Counted from the first letter of the stretch, positions 26,837 through 37,054 are shown. The stretch is DNA of 64,000 bases from an uncultured Burkholderiales bacterium (GCA_945952065.1 CAMFGY010000013.1:1-64000), one strand, 5' to 3'. The notes: a model not told the origin generated them from the letters alone. Numbers and translations: made by a program.

Positions 26837-26872
26837 AGCCCGCTAATTTAACGTTACGGGCTTTTGTTTTTT
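26837..26872 (+). terminator. Terminator after tRNA-Gln
   Basis: AGCCCG/CGGGCT stem (26837-26842 with 26857-26862) with a 14-nt loop that itself contains TAACGTTA, followed by TTTGTTTTTT. It lies just before prs and may attenuate read-through into it. Confidence 0.75.
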
Positions 26873-26922
26873 CTACCCGGACACGCGGCTGACCACGGGT
26901 CCTTTTCCGTAAAGGATGGCTC

Positions 26923-27885
26923 GTGCTGCTCAATACCGTGCTCTTCACCGGTAATGCCAATCCGGTCCTCTCCCAAGAAATCGCCACCCATCTGGGCCTC
27001 GAGCTCGGCAAGGCGACTGTTGGTCGTTTCTCCGATGGTGAAGTCACCGTTGAGATTCAACAGAACGTGCGTGCACGTGATGTCTTCGTGGTCCAGCCCA
27101 CCTGCGCGCCGACCAACGAAAACCTGATGGAACTGTTGATCATGGTGGATGCCCTGAAGCGCGCCAGCGCTCGCCGCATCACCGCCGTGATCCCCTACTA
27201 CGGTTACGCCCGTCAAGATCGTCGCCCCCGTTCAACCCGCGTGCCAATCTCGGCCAAGGTGGTGGCCGACTTGCTGCAAAAGGTCGGCGTCGAGCGCGTT
27301 CTGACCATGGATCTGCACGCTGACCAGATCCAAGGCTTCTTCGACATCCCGGTCGACAATATCTACGCCTCGCCGGTGCTGTTGTCGGACCTGAAGGCAC
27401 GCAACTATTCCAATCTGGTGGTGGTCAGCCCCGACGTTGGCGGTGTGGTGCGTGCACGCGCCCTGGCCAAGCAGCTCGGCTGCGATCTGGCCATCATCGA
27501 CAAGCGTCGCCCAGCCGCCAATGTGTCCGAAGTGATGCACGTCATCGGTGAAATCGATGGCCGCAACTGCGTCATCATGGACGACATGATCGACACCGCC
27601 GGCACCCTGGTGAAGGCTGCCGAAGTGCTGAAGGATCGTGGCGCCAAGAGCGTGTTCGCTTATTGCACCCACCCGATTCTGTCGGGCCCGGCCATCGAGC
27701 GCATCTCCAAGTCCATGCTGGACGAGGTCGTGATCACCAACACCATTCCCCTGAACGACGCAGCCAAGGCTTGCGGCAAGATTCGCCAGCTGTCGGTGGC
27801 CTTCTTATTCGCGGAAACCATCCGCCGCATCTCGGACGGTGAGTCGGTGACCTCGCTGTTCAGCGAACAAAACAACAATTTCTGA
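26923..27885 (+). CDS. prs: Ribose-phosphate pyrophosphokinase
   Basis: PRPP synthase of 320 aa feeding purine, pyrimidine, histidine and NAD synthesis. It shows [14 protein letters not shown], the flexible loop [30 protein letters not shown] and the PRPP loop [17 protein letters not shown]. The start is GTG at 26923, supported by AAAGGA at 26911-26916; the nearby ATG at 26916 is out of frame. It is preceded by tRNA-Gln and its terminator, and followed by rplY. Confidence 0.97.
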   Translation: MLLNTVLFTGNANPVLSQEIATHLGLELGKATVGRFSDGEVTVEIQQNVRARDVFVVQPTCAPTNENLMELLIMVDALKRASARRITAVIPYYGYARQDRRPRSTRVPISAKVVADLLQKVGVERVLTMDLHADQIQGFFDIPVDNIYASPVLLSDLKARNYSNLVVVSPDVGGVVRARALAKQLGCDLAIIDKRRPAANVSEVMHVIGEIDGRNCVIMDDMIDTAGTLVKAAEVLKDRGAKSVFAYCTHPILSGPAIERISKSMLDEVVITNTIPLNDAAKACGKIRQLSVAFLFAETIRRISDGESVTSLFSEQNNNF

Positions 27886-28004
27886 TCAACGAGCCTGGGT
27901 GGCAACACCGAGGCTTGTTTTCCTTGTGGCCCGGTTCATTCAGGGCCACCCTTACCGGAACAGCCTGGTCGCGGGCGTTCCATTCATCCTTTTTGGAGAA
28001 CCAT

Positions 28005-28631
28005 ATGAAATTCGTCGCTTTTGAGCGCAATTTGCAGGGGACCGGAGCGAGCCGCCGCCTGCGCATTTCTGGCCGCGTGCCAGCCGTTGTCTTCGGTGCC
28101 GGCGAGCCTGCCAACATCGAACTGGATCACAACGCCCTGTTCCATGCGCTGAAGAAGGAAGCCTTCCACAGCACCATCCTCGAGATGGAACTGAACGGCG
28201 CCGTCACGCAAGTTCTGTTGCGCGACTTCCAACTGCACCCCTACAAGCCGCAAGTTCTGCACGCTGACTTCCAGCGCGTGGACGGCACCACCAAGATCAC
28301 CAAGAAGGTGCCTTTGCACTTCAAGGGTGAAGAGTCTTCGCCAGCCGTCAAGACCGACTCCTGCACGGTCAACCACGTCATCACCGAGCTGCTGATCACC
28401 TGCCTGGCCCAGCAACTGCCAGAGTTCATCGAAGTCGACCTGAGCGGCCTGACCAAGGGTCACTCGGTGCACGTGAACGACCTGAAGCTGCCCGCCGGCA
28501 TCAAGGTTGTGACCCACGGCAAGCCGAACCCCGTGGTGGCCACTCCGGTGGAACCGGTCGCTGAAGAAGTGATCGTGGCCGCTGCTGCTCCTGCCGACGA
28601 CGGCAAGGGCAAGAAGAAGGGCAAGAAGTAA
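28005..28631 (+). CDS. rplY: 50S ribosomal protein L25/TL5/CTC family
   Basis: 5S rRNA-binding ribosomal protein of 208 aa, the long (CTC) form with an N-terminal L25 domain ([31 protein letters not shown]) and a C-terminal TL5 domain ([33 protein letters not shown]). An Ala-rich segment leads to a Lys/Gly tail (GKGKKKGKK). The ATG at 28005 has a GGAGAA ribosome site. It lies between prs and pth and ends in a strong terminator. Confidence 0.96.
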   Translation: MKFVAFERNLQGTGASRRLRISGRVPAVVFGAGEPANIELDHNALFHALKKEAFHSTILEMELNGAVTQVLLRDFQLHPYKPQVLHADFQRVDGTTKITKKVPLHFKGEESSPAVKTDSCTVNHVITELLITCLAQQLPEFIEVDLSGLTKGHSVHVNDLKLPAGIKVVTHGKPNPVVATPVEPVAEEVIVAAAAPADDGKGKKKGKK

Positions 28632-28675
28632 TTCTTCTCCCCCTCTCCGAGCGACGCGACGGCGGAGCTCAGAAC

Positions 28676-28708
28676 AAAAAGGCCCTGCGATGCGGGGCCT
28701 TTTTTTTG
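28676..28708 (+). terminator. Terminator downstream of rplY
   Basis: GGCCCTGC and GCGGGGCC form a GC-rich stem (one wobble) around GAT, preceded by AAAAA and followed by eight T. Confidence 0.92.
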
Positions 28709-28866
28709 CTCTGCTTTCAGCTCAGCGAGGGCTTCAAGCAGGACGCCGTCACCCAGATGGTGTGATGTTTGGCGGATGCCCAGCGCCGCCCCGGTCTTTC
28801 CCATGGTCGCCAATTTTTGCGAGGCCTGCCCATGCCAAGGGCGATTGCTCCCCCTAAACTCTGCAC

Positions 28867-29544
28867 ATGATTCGACTCTTTGTTGGCCTGGGCAACCCCG
28901 GCCCTGAATATGAAGACACCCGGCATAACGCCGGCTTCTGGTGGATAGACACACTGGCGCGCAAGCTCGGCGCTTCGCTGCAAGTGGAGCGCAACTATTA
29001 CGGCCTGTGCGCACGCGTCAACAGCGCGCCCGGTGCCGCAGGGCCGATCTGGTTGCTGCAGCCCATGACCTATATGAATCTGTCGGGCAAAGCGGTGGCG
29101 CCTTTGGCTCGCTTCTTCAAAATCGCGCCCGAAGAAATCCTGGCCATTCACGATGAGTTGGACCTCTTGCCAGGCGAAATGAAGTTCAAGCAAGGCGGCG
29201 GCAATGGCGGCCATAACGGGCTGAAAGACATGCAGGCCCAACTCGGCTCGGCCAATTTCTGGCGGCTGCGCCTGGGCATTGGCCACCCCGGCATCAAGAG
29301 CGAAGTGGCCGGCTATGTGCTGCGCAAGCCGCCGCTCAAAGAACGCCAAGACATCGAGGATTGCATTGCCAAGTCGATGGACGCGGTGGAATTGATGCTG
29401 TCGGGCCAAATGGACAAGGCGCTCACCAAGATTCACGCCAAGCCGCCACGGCCCAAGCCGCCCAAGCCGGCGCCTGCACCCAAGGCCGAAGGCATGCTCA
29501 CGGCTGGATCGACAGCGCCCTCAAGCCCAGCACAAGAACCATGA
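28867..29544 (+). CDS. pth: Peptidyl-tRNA hydrolase
   Basis: Enzyme of 225 aa that frees tRNA from prematurely released peptidyl-tRNA. It has the family signature [20 protein letters not shown] with catalytic His near residue 20, [31 protein letters not shown] and [10 protein letters not shown]. The C-terminal ~35 residues are a Pro/Lys/Ala-rich tail beyond the usual end of the fold. It overlaps the next gene by 4 bp (ATGA). Confidence 0.97.
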   Translation: MIRLFVGLGNPGPEYEDTRHNAGFWWIDTLARKLGASLQVERNYYGLCARVNSAPGAAGPIWLLQPMTYMNLSGKAVAPLARFFKIAPEEILAIHDELDLLPGEMKFKQGGGNGGHNGLKDMQAQLGSANFWRLRLGIGHPGIKSEVAGYVLRKPPLKERQDIEDCIAKSMDAVELMLSGQMDKALTKIHAKPPRPKPPKPAPAPKAEGMLTAGSTAPSSPAQEP

Positions 29545-30044
29545 AACTCCTGCCCGCCTTTTGCTTGCTCAGCGCCTTGATAATGGCAGGCGCAGTGCAA
29601 ACCGTGGCGGCCAGAACTGAAACCCGCAGCAGCACCGTCTACCGCTGCGGACCGGAAGGCCGCGACCTGCGCGACTCCCCCTGCCCCAGCAACCAAGCGG
29701 CCAGCGCAGTGACGGTGGAATACGACCAGCCCAGCGCCGCGCTGGCGCGGGCCGCCAAAGAACGCGCTGCCGCCGACCTCAAACGCGCCCAAGCGCTTGA
29801 AAAAGCTCGCCTCAAGCACGAGGCCGAGGCGCGCAAACACCTGAGCACACCCACCGGCATAGACGGTTTGAAGCCCGTCCCGGCGGTCATCGCCGCCAGC
29901 GCACCCAAGCCGACGCAGCCTCCCAAAGCACCCAAAGCACCGCATGCGCCTAAGGCCCCGCTCAAGAAGACAGAGGCGCAGCCCATGGGCACAGAAGCAA
30001 CAAAACCTGGGCAAGCGCCCAAAGCCGCGTCCGCCGCCCGCTAG
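29541..30044 (+). CDS. Exported DUF4124-like protein
   Basis: Protein of 167 aa with a signal peptide ([19 protein letters not shown]). A short DUF4124-like N-terminal motif follows ([20 protein letters not shown]), with two cysteines that could form a disulfide in the periplasm. The middle is a charged Ala/Lys/Arg helix (residues about 70-105) and the C-terminus is Lys/Pro/Ala-rich low complexity. Coupled to pth by ATGA overlap. Function unknown; likely a periplasmic structural or binding protein. Confidence 0.75.
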   Translation: MKLLPAFCLLSALIMAGAVQTVAARTETRSSTVYRCGPEGRDLRDSPCPSNQAASAVTVEYDQPSAALARAAKERAAADLKRAQALEKARLKHEAEARKHLSTPTGIDGLKPVPAVIAASAPKPTQPPKAPKAPHAPKAPLKKTEAQPMGTEATKPGQAPKAASAAR

Positions 30045-30055
30045 AATCGCCGTCT

Positions 30056-30275
30056 GTTGGTGCTCGTGCAAGCATTCATGCTTGTGCAGTTAAACGGGAA
30101 TCAGGGCGGTGCGCTTCCACGAAGCAAGCCCAACCTGAGCTGTCCCCGCAACGGTAAGTGGACGGATCACCTCGCGCGTTCCAAGACCTGTCATCGCTCC
30201 ACTGGCGCTTTTTGATCCATGCGCTGGGAAGGACACAGGCCTCGCCTCCACCAGCCCGGATACCGGCCAACAACG
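30056..30275 (+). promoter_or_regulatory. Cobalamin (AdoCbl) riboswitch
   Basis: The 220-nt leader before btuB carries the conserved B12 riboswitch blocks in order: TTAAACGGGAATCAGG, GAGCTGTCCCCGCAACGGTA, CCACTGG, GGGAAGGACA and a B12-box-like AGCCCGGATACCGGCC. The following ~100 nt lead to the btuB ATG at 30376, where translation or transcription would be repressed when adenosylcobalamin is bound. It likely governs the whole btuB–cobT operon, in which genes overlap or nearly touch. Confidence 0.93.
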
Positions 30276-30375
30276 TGGTGCGCCGCTTGCTCTCGCAAGA
30301 GTTTGCGGCAATCCGTTCCACAGGACTTCAGCGGGTGAGCTGAATCCTGGTTGTTTTTGCATTTTCCGCATTCTC

Positions 30376-32319
30376 ATGACCTCTCCGATCCGGCGCTCTG
30401 CACGCCCCTTTGCATCCGCGACCTCCTTCGTCCGCACGCCCTTGGCTCTCACACTGAGCGCCTGCCTGGCACCCTTGGCGGCCCAAGCACAAATACAACA
30501 AGCGCCCAACAAACTCGACTCGGTCGTGATCACGGCCACACGTTCCAAGCTCAACCTGGACCGGGTGTTGGCTGACGTCACCGTCTTGACCCGCGCCGAC
30601 ATCGAGCGGCAGGCCTTTGGCGGACTGGCCAATTTGCTGCGCAGCGCTGCCTGCTTTGACATCGTGCAAAACGGCGGGCCCGGTACACAAACCTCGGTGT
30701 TCCTGCGTGGCGCCAACACCCAGCACACCGCCGTGCTGGTGGACGGTATTCGCATGGACACCCAAAGTGGTTCCGGCGGCGCGACCTGGGAAAACATCCC
30801 GCTTGCTCAAATCGAACGCATTGAAATCGTGCGCGGCGCCGCCAGTGCGCTGTATGGGTCTGACGCTGTCGCGGGCGTGGTGCAAGTCTTTACCCGCAAA
30901 GGCGCAGGTGCCCCGTACCTCGAGATTGGCGCGGGCCTGGGCTCCTTGGGAACCGTCAAAGCGGACGCCAATATCAGCGGTGCCCAAGGAGGCTTTGACT
31001 ATGCCCTGAGCATGGCCACCGAATTCAGCGAAGGCTTCAATGCTCGCCCTGTTGCTTATGACCCAAAGAATCCGGGCTATGTCGCGGACATTGATGGCTG
31101 GCGCAGCCACAGCCAAAGCGCTCGCTTGGGCTATAGCGTGAACAAACAGCACCGCTTGCAAGTGCTGGCCCTGTCCAGTCATATGAACAGCGCCTACGAT
31201 GGAAGTGTGAAACCCAAGCCGGGTGTCGACGACCGCAATCTGCGCTACAGCCAGGCCTTCAGCAGCACTTGGGCGGCCCAATGGTCAGACGATATTCAAA
31301 CCGAGTTGAGCGCCAGCCAAGCAAGCGACCGCTACGAGACCAAGCCCACCATCTACCTGACCGAAACGCAGATTCGCAACTATGCGGCCAACGGCAGCGT
31401 GAAACTGGGCCCAGGTCAGCTCAACCTGGTGCTGGAGCGTCGTGAAGACAAGCTGATCAATTCCAGTCTGGTCTCGGGCGACCAGGCGCAGCGCCATCAG
31501 AACGCGGTGGGCGCGGCCTATCTGCTCAGCCTCGGCGCTCTGGATGCGCAAGCGCATGTGCGCCGCGACGACGACAGTGAATTCGGCGGCATCACCACCG
31601 GCACATTGGCAGCCGGCTACCGCTTCAGCTCTGCTTGGCGCATCTGGGCCAGCGGCGGTACCGCTTTCCGTGCGCCCACTCTGTATCAGAGCTTCAGCCA
31701 GTACGGCCCCAAGCCCGGTGCCCCCAGACTCAAGCCTGAGCGCGGCGAGAGCGCGGAACTCGGTCTTGAGTTCAAGAGTGGCGAACATCAGTTGGGTCTG
31801 ACCGTGTATGACAACAAGGTCAAGGACTTGATCAGCTGGGACTCGCAGTTCGTCAACAACTGCCCGCCCTCCAAGAATCCACAGCCCTGGGATGGCTGCT
31901 ACGGCAATCTGGCCAAGGTGGAACTCAAGGGCGTGAGCCTGAAGGGCAGCACCGAGATGCTGGGCTTGCGATGGTCGGGCAACTTGGATTGGCAATCGCC
32001 CAAGGACACGATCACCGGCTTGGTTTTGGGTCGTCGCGCCCAAAAGCATGGCGGGCTGCGCCTGGACAAACAATGGGGCGCATGGAATCTGGGCGGCCAA
32101 GTCCTGGCGTATGGCTTCCGGTATGACTTCAACAACAACGAAGTCAAATTGCCCGGCTACGCCCTGCTGAACCTGGATGCACGCTACCAAGTCAACAAAG
32201 GCTTGGCCTTGCAGATCAACTTGGACAACGCCTTCAACAAGGAATACCAGACGGCGGGCGGCTACGCCCAAGCACCCCGCACCTTCTTCCTGAGTGCCCG
32301 CTTCACACCCTCACTCTGA
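30376..32319 (+). CDS. btuB: TonB-dependent vitamin B12 receptor BtuB
   Basis: Outer-membrane corrinoid transporter of 647 aa. After the signal peptide comes a TonB box-like LDSVVITATRSKL and a plug domain (GPGTQTSVFLRGANTQHTAV, LVDGIRMD, IEIVRGAASALYGSDAVAGV). The remaining ~450 residues alternate as a beta-barrel and end with RTFFLSARFTPSL, whose terminal strand has the aromatic pattern of barrel proteins. The riboswitch upstream and the btuFCD genes downstream make B12 the likely substrate. Confidence 0.93.
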   Translation: MTSPIRRSARPFASATSFVRTPLALTLSACLAPLAAQAQIQQAPNKLDSVVITATRSKLNLDRVLADVTVLTRADIERQAFGGLANLLRSAACFDIVQNGGPGTQTSVFLRGANTQHTAVLVDGIRMDTQSGSGGATWENIPLAQIERIEIVRGAASALYGSDAVAGVVQVFTRKGAGAPYLEIGAGLGSLGTVKADANISGAQGGFDYALSMATEFSEGFNARPVAYDPKNPGYVADIDGWRSHSQSARLGYSVNKQHRLQVLALSSHMNSAYDGSVKPKPGVDDRNLRYSQAFSSTWAAQWSDDIQTELSASQASDRYETKPTIYLTETQIRNYAANGSVKLGPGQLNLVLERREDKLINSSLVSGDQAQRHQNAVGAAYLLSLGALDAQAHVRRDDDSEFGGITTGTLAAGYRFSSAWRIWASGGTAFRAPTLYQSFSQYGPKPGAPRLKPERGESAELGLEFKSGEHQLGLTVYDNKVKDLISWDSQFVNNCPPSKNPQPWDGCYGNLAKVELKGVSLKGSTEMLGLRWSGNLDWQSPKDTITGLVLGRRAQKHGGLRLDKQWGAWNLGGQVLAYGFRYDFNNNEVKLPGYALLNLDARYQVNKGLALQINLDNAFNKEYQTAGGYAQAPRTFFLSARFTPSL

Positions 32320-32328
32320 GGCAATGCC

Positions 32329-32919
32329 ATGAGCGACAAGCCCGTGTCACAGCACCACCTGATCGTCGGCGGTCAACGCAGTGGCAAGTCGCGCCAGGCC
32401 GAGCGTCTGGCGCAGGACTGGCTGCTGCGAGACCCCAGCCATCGCGTGACGGTGCTGGCCACGGCGCTTGCTTTTGACGAAGAAATGCGCGCCCGCATTG
32501 CCCGCCACCAGGCCGACCGGCCGGTGGGCTTTGACACCGTGGAGGTACCGCTGAGTCTGACCCGGGCCTTGCAGGCTAACGCTGCACCTGGACGACTCTT
32601 GTTGGTGGACTGCCTGACGCTGTGGCTGACCAATTGGCTCATGCCGATGAACAATCGGCCCGATTTGGCCGGCTGGCAGCGCGAGCTGCAGGGCTTGACA
32701 GAGCTGCTGCCAAAGCTCAGCGCCCCGGTGCTCTTTGTCTCCAACGAAGTCGGCTGGGGCGTCTCGCCCCTGAGCCGCGAGGCGCGCTTTTATGTCGATG
32801 AACTGGGGCGCTTGAACCAAACCGTGGCGGCGTGCTGCGGCCAGTTGACGCTGATGGTTGCCGGCCAAGCCTGGACCCGCCCGGTCCAAGCTCAAGCCTC
32901 GCCGGCGACCTCCCGCTGA
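32329..32919 (+). CDS. cobU: Adenosylcobinamide kinase / adenosylcobinamide-phosphate guanylyltransferase
   Basis: Bifunctional enzyme of 196 aa (CobU/CobP) activating cobinamide to GDP-cobinamide in nucleotide-loop assembly. The P-loop IVGGQRSGKSRQAERLA, the catalytic-His region RIARHQADRP, LLVDCLTLWLTNWL and the FVSNEVGWGVSP motif are all visible. It starts 10 bp after btuB. It allows salvage of imported cobinamide. Confidence 0.95.
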   Translation: MSDKPVSQHHLIVGGQRSGKSRQAERLAQDWLLRDPSHRVTVLATALAFDEEMRARIARHQADRPVGFDTVEVPLSLTRALQANAAPGRLLLVDCLTLWLTNWLMPMNNRPDLAGWQRELQGLTELLPKLSAPVLFVSNEVGWGVSPLSREARFYVDELGRLNQTVAACCGQLTLMVAGQAWTRPVQAQASPATSR

Positions 32920-32933
32920 GGAAGATTCCAACC

Positions 32934-33842
32934 ATGAAGCTGATTCAAGAAAGCCTGGCATGGCTGACGGGCACCCTGATCGCCCTCGCAAGCACAGCAG
33001 GCGTGGCCGCGCCCAACCCGGTCGAGATCAAAGACGATCTGGGCCAGACCACCCGCTGGAGCAAGCCGCCTCAACGCATCATCACCTTGCTGCCCTCGCT
33101 GACCGAGACGGTCTGCGAACTCGGCGCTTGCGACAAGCTGGTGGGCGTGGACCGCTACTCCAACTTCCCTGCCCAGGTGAACCGCTTGCCCAAGCTGGGC
33201 GGGCTGGACGACACCCAGGTGGAGACCATCGTCTCGCTCAAGCCCGATGTGGTCTTGCTGGCGCCCTCATCACGTGTCAGCGACCGCCTGCGCAGCCTGG
33301 GCCTGACCGTTGTAACCCTGGAATCCCGTTCTTACGCCGATGTGCAACGTGTGCTCAACACCTTGGGTCAGTTGCTGCAAATCAGCGATGCCCAAGCGAT
33401 CTGGCGACGCATCGACGCCAGCGTGGGCGCAGCCGCCCAGAGCATTCCGCCGCAGGCGCGCGGCACCTTGGTTTATTACGAAATTGACCGCTCGCCCTAC
33501 GCCGCCGGGCCCAGCTCTTTCATGGGCGAGACGCTGACCCGTCTGGGGGGGCGCAACATCATCAGCGCGGAGATGGGCCCCTTCCCCAAAATCAGCCCCG
33601 AGTATGTGGTGCGCGCTCAGCCGCAGCTGATCATGATCGGCAAGCGCAATGTGGACGGCCTCTATCAGCGCCCCGGTTGGGACCGCATTCCCGCCATCGC
33701 CAATAAACGCGTCTGCGTGTTCGACGCCGAGCAGAGCGATGTGATGGCAAGACCTGGCCCCCGCATGGGCGAGGCGGCGCAAATCATGGCCCGCTGCTTG
33801 AGAGAGCTGGGCAGCAGTAACAGCAAAGCCGCACACCCATGA
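32934..33842 (+). CDS. btuF: Periplasmic cobalamin-binding protein BtuF
   Basis: ABC transporter binding protein of 302 aa. ATG at 32934 after GAGGAAG. An N-terminal signal peptide (WLTGTLIALASTAGVAA) directs it to the periplasm. It shows the BtuF fold pattern: PQRIITLLPSLTETVCELG, LPKLGGLDDTQVETIVSLKPDVVLL and the second-lobe LGGRNIISAEMGPFPKISPE. It overlaps btuC by 4 bp. A second BtuF-like protein lacking a signal peptide is encoded later in the same operon. Confidence 0.92.
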   Translation: MKLIQESLAWLTGTLIALASTAGVAAPNPVEIKDDLGQTTRWSKPPQRIITLLPSLTETVCELGACDKLVGVDRYSNFPAQVNRLPKLGGLDDTQVETIVSLKPDVVLLAPSSRVSDRLRSLGLTVVTLESRSYADVQRVLNTLGQLLQISDAQAIWRRIDASVGAAAQSIPPQARGTLVYYEIDRSPYAAGPSSFMGETLTRLGGRNIISAEMGPFPKISPEYVVRAQPQLIMIGKRNVDGLYQRPGWDRIPAIANKRVCVFDAEQSDVMARPGPRMGEAAQIMARCLRELGSSNSKAAHP

Positions 33843-34855
33843 GCCAAGCCGCTGGCAGCGCCCGTCTGAAGGCCTGGCCTTTGCTGGCCGGCCTGCTGCT
33901 GTGCAGTGGCTTGGCCTTGCTGCTGGGCGTGGCGGTGGGCAGCACCGGTCTGGCCTTCAGCTGGGTGGATGTGGACGCCGCCATGGCCGACCAGATCCTC
34001 TGGCAAATCCGTCTGCCGCGCTCGGCCGGGGCTTGGATGGCTGGTGCGCTGCTGGGTCTGGCCGGCGCCATCACCCAGGGCCTGTTTCGCAATCCGCTGG
34101 CCGACCCCTATTTGCTGGGCAGTGCCGCCGGGGCACGCCTGGGCGTGGCCATTGCGCTGGCCATGCTGGGCGGCTCGCCGCTGGGCATGGCCTGGCTGGA
34201 AAGAATCGGCCTCACCGGCGCGGCCTTTCTCGGCACGTTGGTCGGGGTCTCGCTGGCCTTGATGATGGCGCGCGGCGTGGAACACACTTTGCGCTTGTTG
34301 CTGGCCGGCGTGGTGGTGGGCGTGGTGCTGGGGGCCATCACCGATCTGATCAATCTCACCCACCCCGATATCTTGCGCACCATGCAAGCCTTTGTGCTGG
34401 GCACCACCGGCTTTTTGGGCTGGAACAGCGTCATCTTGATGGGCGTGGTGCTGGCCTTGAGCTTGGCTGTGGCCCTGGGCGGCAGCCAAGCGCTGGACGC
34501 GCTGACGCTGGGGGAAGCGACAGCGCAGTCGCTGGGCGTGCGCCTGAGCCTGGTGCGGGTGGCGCTGATTTTGGCCTTCGCCCTGGCCACCGGCACCGCC
34601 GTGGCGCAGACCGGCATGATCGCCTTTGTGGGCTTGGTGGCGCCGCATCTGGTGCGAAATGTCTGCCCGGTGCCGCATGGCAAGCTGCTGCTGCTTTCCG
34701 CCTGCGCGGGCGGCTTGCTGCTGTTGAGCGCCGATATCTTGTCGCGCTGGCTGATCGCACCGCAGGAGTTGCCAGTGGGCGTCATCACCGCGATTCTGGG
34801 CGGCGGCTATTTGCTGCGCCTGATGCACCGTCAACGAGGCCGGAGAAGCGCATGA
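33839..34855 (+). CDS. btuC: Vitamin B12 ABC transporter permease BtuC
   Basis: FecCD-family permease of 338 aa with about ten membrane helices. Characteristic segments are LPRSAGAWMAGALLGLAGAI with TQGLFRNPLADPYLLG, GTTGFLGWNSVIL, LGEATAQSLGV (coupling helix to the ATPase) and GMIAFVGLVAPHLVR. It forms the inner-membrane channel with BtuD and receives corrinoid from BtuF. Overlaps btuF and btuD by ATGA. Confidence 0.95.
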   Translation: MSQAAGSARLKAWPLLAGLLLCSGLALLLGVAVGSTGLAFSWVDVDAAMADQILWQIRLPRSAGAWMAGALLGLAGAITQGLFRNPLADPYLLGSAAGARLGVAIALAMLGGSPLGMAWLERIGLTGAAFLGTLVGVSLALMMARGVEHTLRLLLAGVVVGVVLGAITDLINLTHPDILRTMQAFVLGTTGFLGWNSVILMGVVLALSLAVALGGSQALDALTLGEATAQSLGVRLSLVRVALILAFALATGTAVAQTGMIAFVGLVAPHLVRNVCPVPHGKLLLLSACAGGLLLLSADILSRWLIAPQELPVGVITAILGGGYLLRLMHRQRGRRSA

Positions 34856-35736
34856 ACACTGGCTCCAAAGCTGCATCCATGCCCGGCGCCACAGCGCTGC
34901 GCTGCCACGAGCTGAGTGTCAGCTTGCAAGGCCAGCCTGTGCTGCACCGCATTGCGCTGGACCTGCCCTTGTCGCGCTGGACCGCCATCGTCGGCCCCAA
35001 TGGCGCGGGCAAATCCACCCTGCTGCGCGCACTCACCGGCTTGATCCCCAGCTTGGGTCAAGTCGAGTTGCTGGACCGCCCGCTGCACCATTGGCCGACC
35101 AAAGCTCGCGCCCGTACCCTGGCCTGGCTGGGCCAAAACGAAGCCAGCGGTGAAGACTTGAGCGCACATGAGGTGGTGATGCTGGGCCGCTTGCCACACC
35201 GCGTCTGGCTGGCGCCCCCCAGCGCCAGCGACCACGCGGCGGTGTGCCAGGCCATGCAGCAAACCCAGTGCTGGGATTGGCGCGAGCGGGCCTTGGGCCA
35301 ACTCTCGGGCGGCGAACGCCAACGCGTGCTGCTGGCTCGCGCCCTGGCGGTGCAGGCCCAGGTCTTGATGATGGACGAGCCCCTGGCGCATTTGGACCCA
35401 CCGCATCAGGCCGACTGGTTGCAAATCGTGCGTGGCGAGGTGGCGCAGAGCCGCAGCGTCATCAGCGTGCTGCATGAACTCAATATCGCGCTGCAGGCCG
35501 ATTGGCTGGTGGTGATGAGCGAGGGCCGGGTGCGCCATTGCGGCCCCCCGGCCGATGCCGCCACCCACGCCGCACTGCAAGAGGTCTTTGACCATCGCCT
35601 GCAATTGATCGAATGGCAAGGGCAATGGCTGGCTTTGCCCGGCGCTCCTGCAGCCTCTGCATCTGCACCCTTGACGCCCCCCATGGCCTCCTTGGCCAGC
35701 AATGTCTTGCCCCTGAAAGCCCGTCCCCATGACTGA
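34852..35736 (+). CDS. btuD: Vitamin B12 ABC transporter ATPase BtuD
   Basis: ABC ATPase of 294 aa. Walker A VGPNGAGKSTLLRAL, Q-loop near LAWLGQNEASGE, signature LSGGERQRVLLARALA, Walker B VLMMDEPLAHLDP and H-loop VISVLHELN are present. The ATG at 34852 overlaps the btuC stop. The last ~40 residues are an Ala/Pro-rich tail beyond the normal ATPase. It overlaps cbiA by 8 bp. Confidence 0.94.
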   Translation: MNTGSKAASMPGATALRCHELSVSLQGQPVLHRIALDLPLSRWTAIVGPNGAGKSTLLRALTGLIPSLGQVELLDRPLHHWPTKARARTLAWLGQNEASGEDLSAHEVVMLGRLPHRVWLAPPSASDHAAVCQAMQQTQCWDWRERALGQLSGGERQRVLLARALAVQAQVLMMDEPLAHLDPPHQADWLQIVRGEVAQSRSVISVLHELNIALQADWLVVMSEGRVRHCGPPADAATHAALQEVFDHRLQLIEWQGQWLALPGAPAASASAPLTPPMASLASNVLPLKARPHD

Positions 35737-37054
35737 ATGCTTGGCGCTGATGATCAGCGCGCCCTCTTCCGGATCTGGCAAAACCAGCGTCACAGCCGCC
35801 ATCGCCCGATGGCAGCGCCGGCTCGGCCGCCGAGTGCGGGTGTTCAAGACCGGGCCGGACTATTTGGACCCGATGATTTTGGAGCGCGCCAGCGCTCACC
35901 CGGTCTATCAACTGGATTTGTACATGGGCGGCCTGGACCACTGCCGGGCCTTGCTGGCCGAGGCCGCAAGCCAGGCCGACCTGATCCTGGTCGAAGGGGT
36001 GATGGGTTTGTTTGATGGCGACCCCAGCAGTGCGGACCTGGCCGCCGCCTTTGGCCTGCCGGTGCTGGCCGTGATTGACGCGTCCAGCATGGCCCAAACC
36101 TTTGCCGCCCTGGCCACCGGCTTGCAGCGTTACCGGCCCGACGTCAAGGTCTGCGGCGTGGTGGCCAACCGCGTCGGCAGCCCGGCGCACGGCAAGATGG
36201 TGGCACAGGGTCTGCCGCCCGATCTGCCCTTGATGGCCGCCCTGGCGCGCAATGAAAACCTGAGTCTGCCCGAACGCCACCTGGGGCTGGTGCAGGCCCT
36301 GGAGCTGCCCGAGCTGGACGCGCAACTGGACGCCTGGGCCGATCATTTGGCGCAAGCGCTGGAGCCCGAGTTCGAGTTCCCGCGGGTCCGCTTTGAGGCC
36401 GCGCCAACGCCCTATGCGCAAGCCTCCAAGCAGGCGCTGGCGGGGCGCCGCATCGCCGTCGCCCAAGACGCGGCCTTCAGCTTCATCTACCCCGCCAATC
36501 TGGACTGCTTGCGCGCCCTGGGCGCCGAGCTGCAGTTTTTCTCGCCCCTGCAGGGTCAGGTCTTGCCTGCTTGTGATGCGCTCTGGCTGCCGGGCGGCTA
36601 CCCCGAGCTGCATGCGCAGACCCTGCGCCAGCACCCCAGCTTCTTCGCCGATCTGCGCCAGCATGTGCAGGCGGGCAAGCCGCTTTTGGCGGAGTGCGGC
36701 GGCATGTTGTGCCTGCTGGATCAGCTGACCGATGCGCAAGGCCAAGCCCATGTGATGGCGGGCCTCATGCCGGGCACGGCCCGCATGCAAAGCCGCCTGG
36801 CGGCCCTGGGCCTGCAAGCCATCGCCTGGCCGGAAGGGCTGCTGCGCGGACACAGCTTTCACTACTCCACCCTCGCCAGCCCCTTGCCCAGTTTGGCCAC
36901 AGCCGAGAACCCCAACGCCGGCCGCACCGCCGAAGCGCTCTACCAACTCGGGTCGCTGCGAGCCAGCTATATCCACCATTACTTCCCATCCAATCCGGCT
37001 GCGGTCGCCGCCTTTTTTCGCGGTGAACAAGCCCTGAACTCCCATGGAAATTGA
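35729..37054 (+). CDS. cbiA: Cobyrinic acid a,c-diamide synthase
   Basis: Glutamine-dependent amidase of 441 aa (CbiA/CobB), adding the a and c amides to cobyrinate. N-terminal ATP site ISAPSSGSGKTSVTAAI, FKTGPDYLDPMIL and VEGVMGLFDG. C-terminal class I-like glutaminase with catalytic Cys in LLAECGGMLCLLDQL and His in GHSFHYSTL. Its presence with cbiP implies the cell can process incompletely amidated corrinoids or make the ring elsewhere. Overlaps btuD and cobO. Confidence 0.95.
   Translation: MTECLALMISAPSSGSGKTSVTAAIARWQRRLGRRVRVFKTGPDYLDPMILERASAHPVYQLDLYMGGLDHCRALLAEAASQADLILVEGVMGLFDGDPSSADLAAAFGLPVLAVIDASSMAQTFAALATGLQRYRPDVKVCGVVANRVGSPAHGKMVAQGLPPDLPLMAALARNENLSLPERHLGLVQALELPELDAQLDAWADHLAQALEPEFEFPRVRFEAAPTPYAQASKQALAGRRIAVAQDAAFSFIYPANLDCLRALGAELQFFSPLQGQVLPACDALWLPGGYPELHAQTLRQHPSFFADLRQHVQAGKPLLAECGGMLCLLDQLTDAQGQAHVMAGLMPGTARMQSRLAALGLQAIAWPEGLLRGHSFHYSTLASPLPSLATAENPNAGRTAEALYQLGSLRASYIHHYFPSNPAAVAAFFRGEQALNSHGN

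Noticed and set aside
26916-26918. ATG as start of prs
   Set aside because: Out of frame with the conserved protein; GTG at 26923 fits both frame and ribosome-site spacing.
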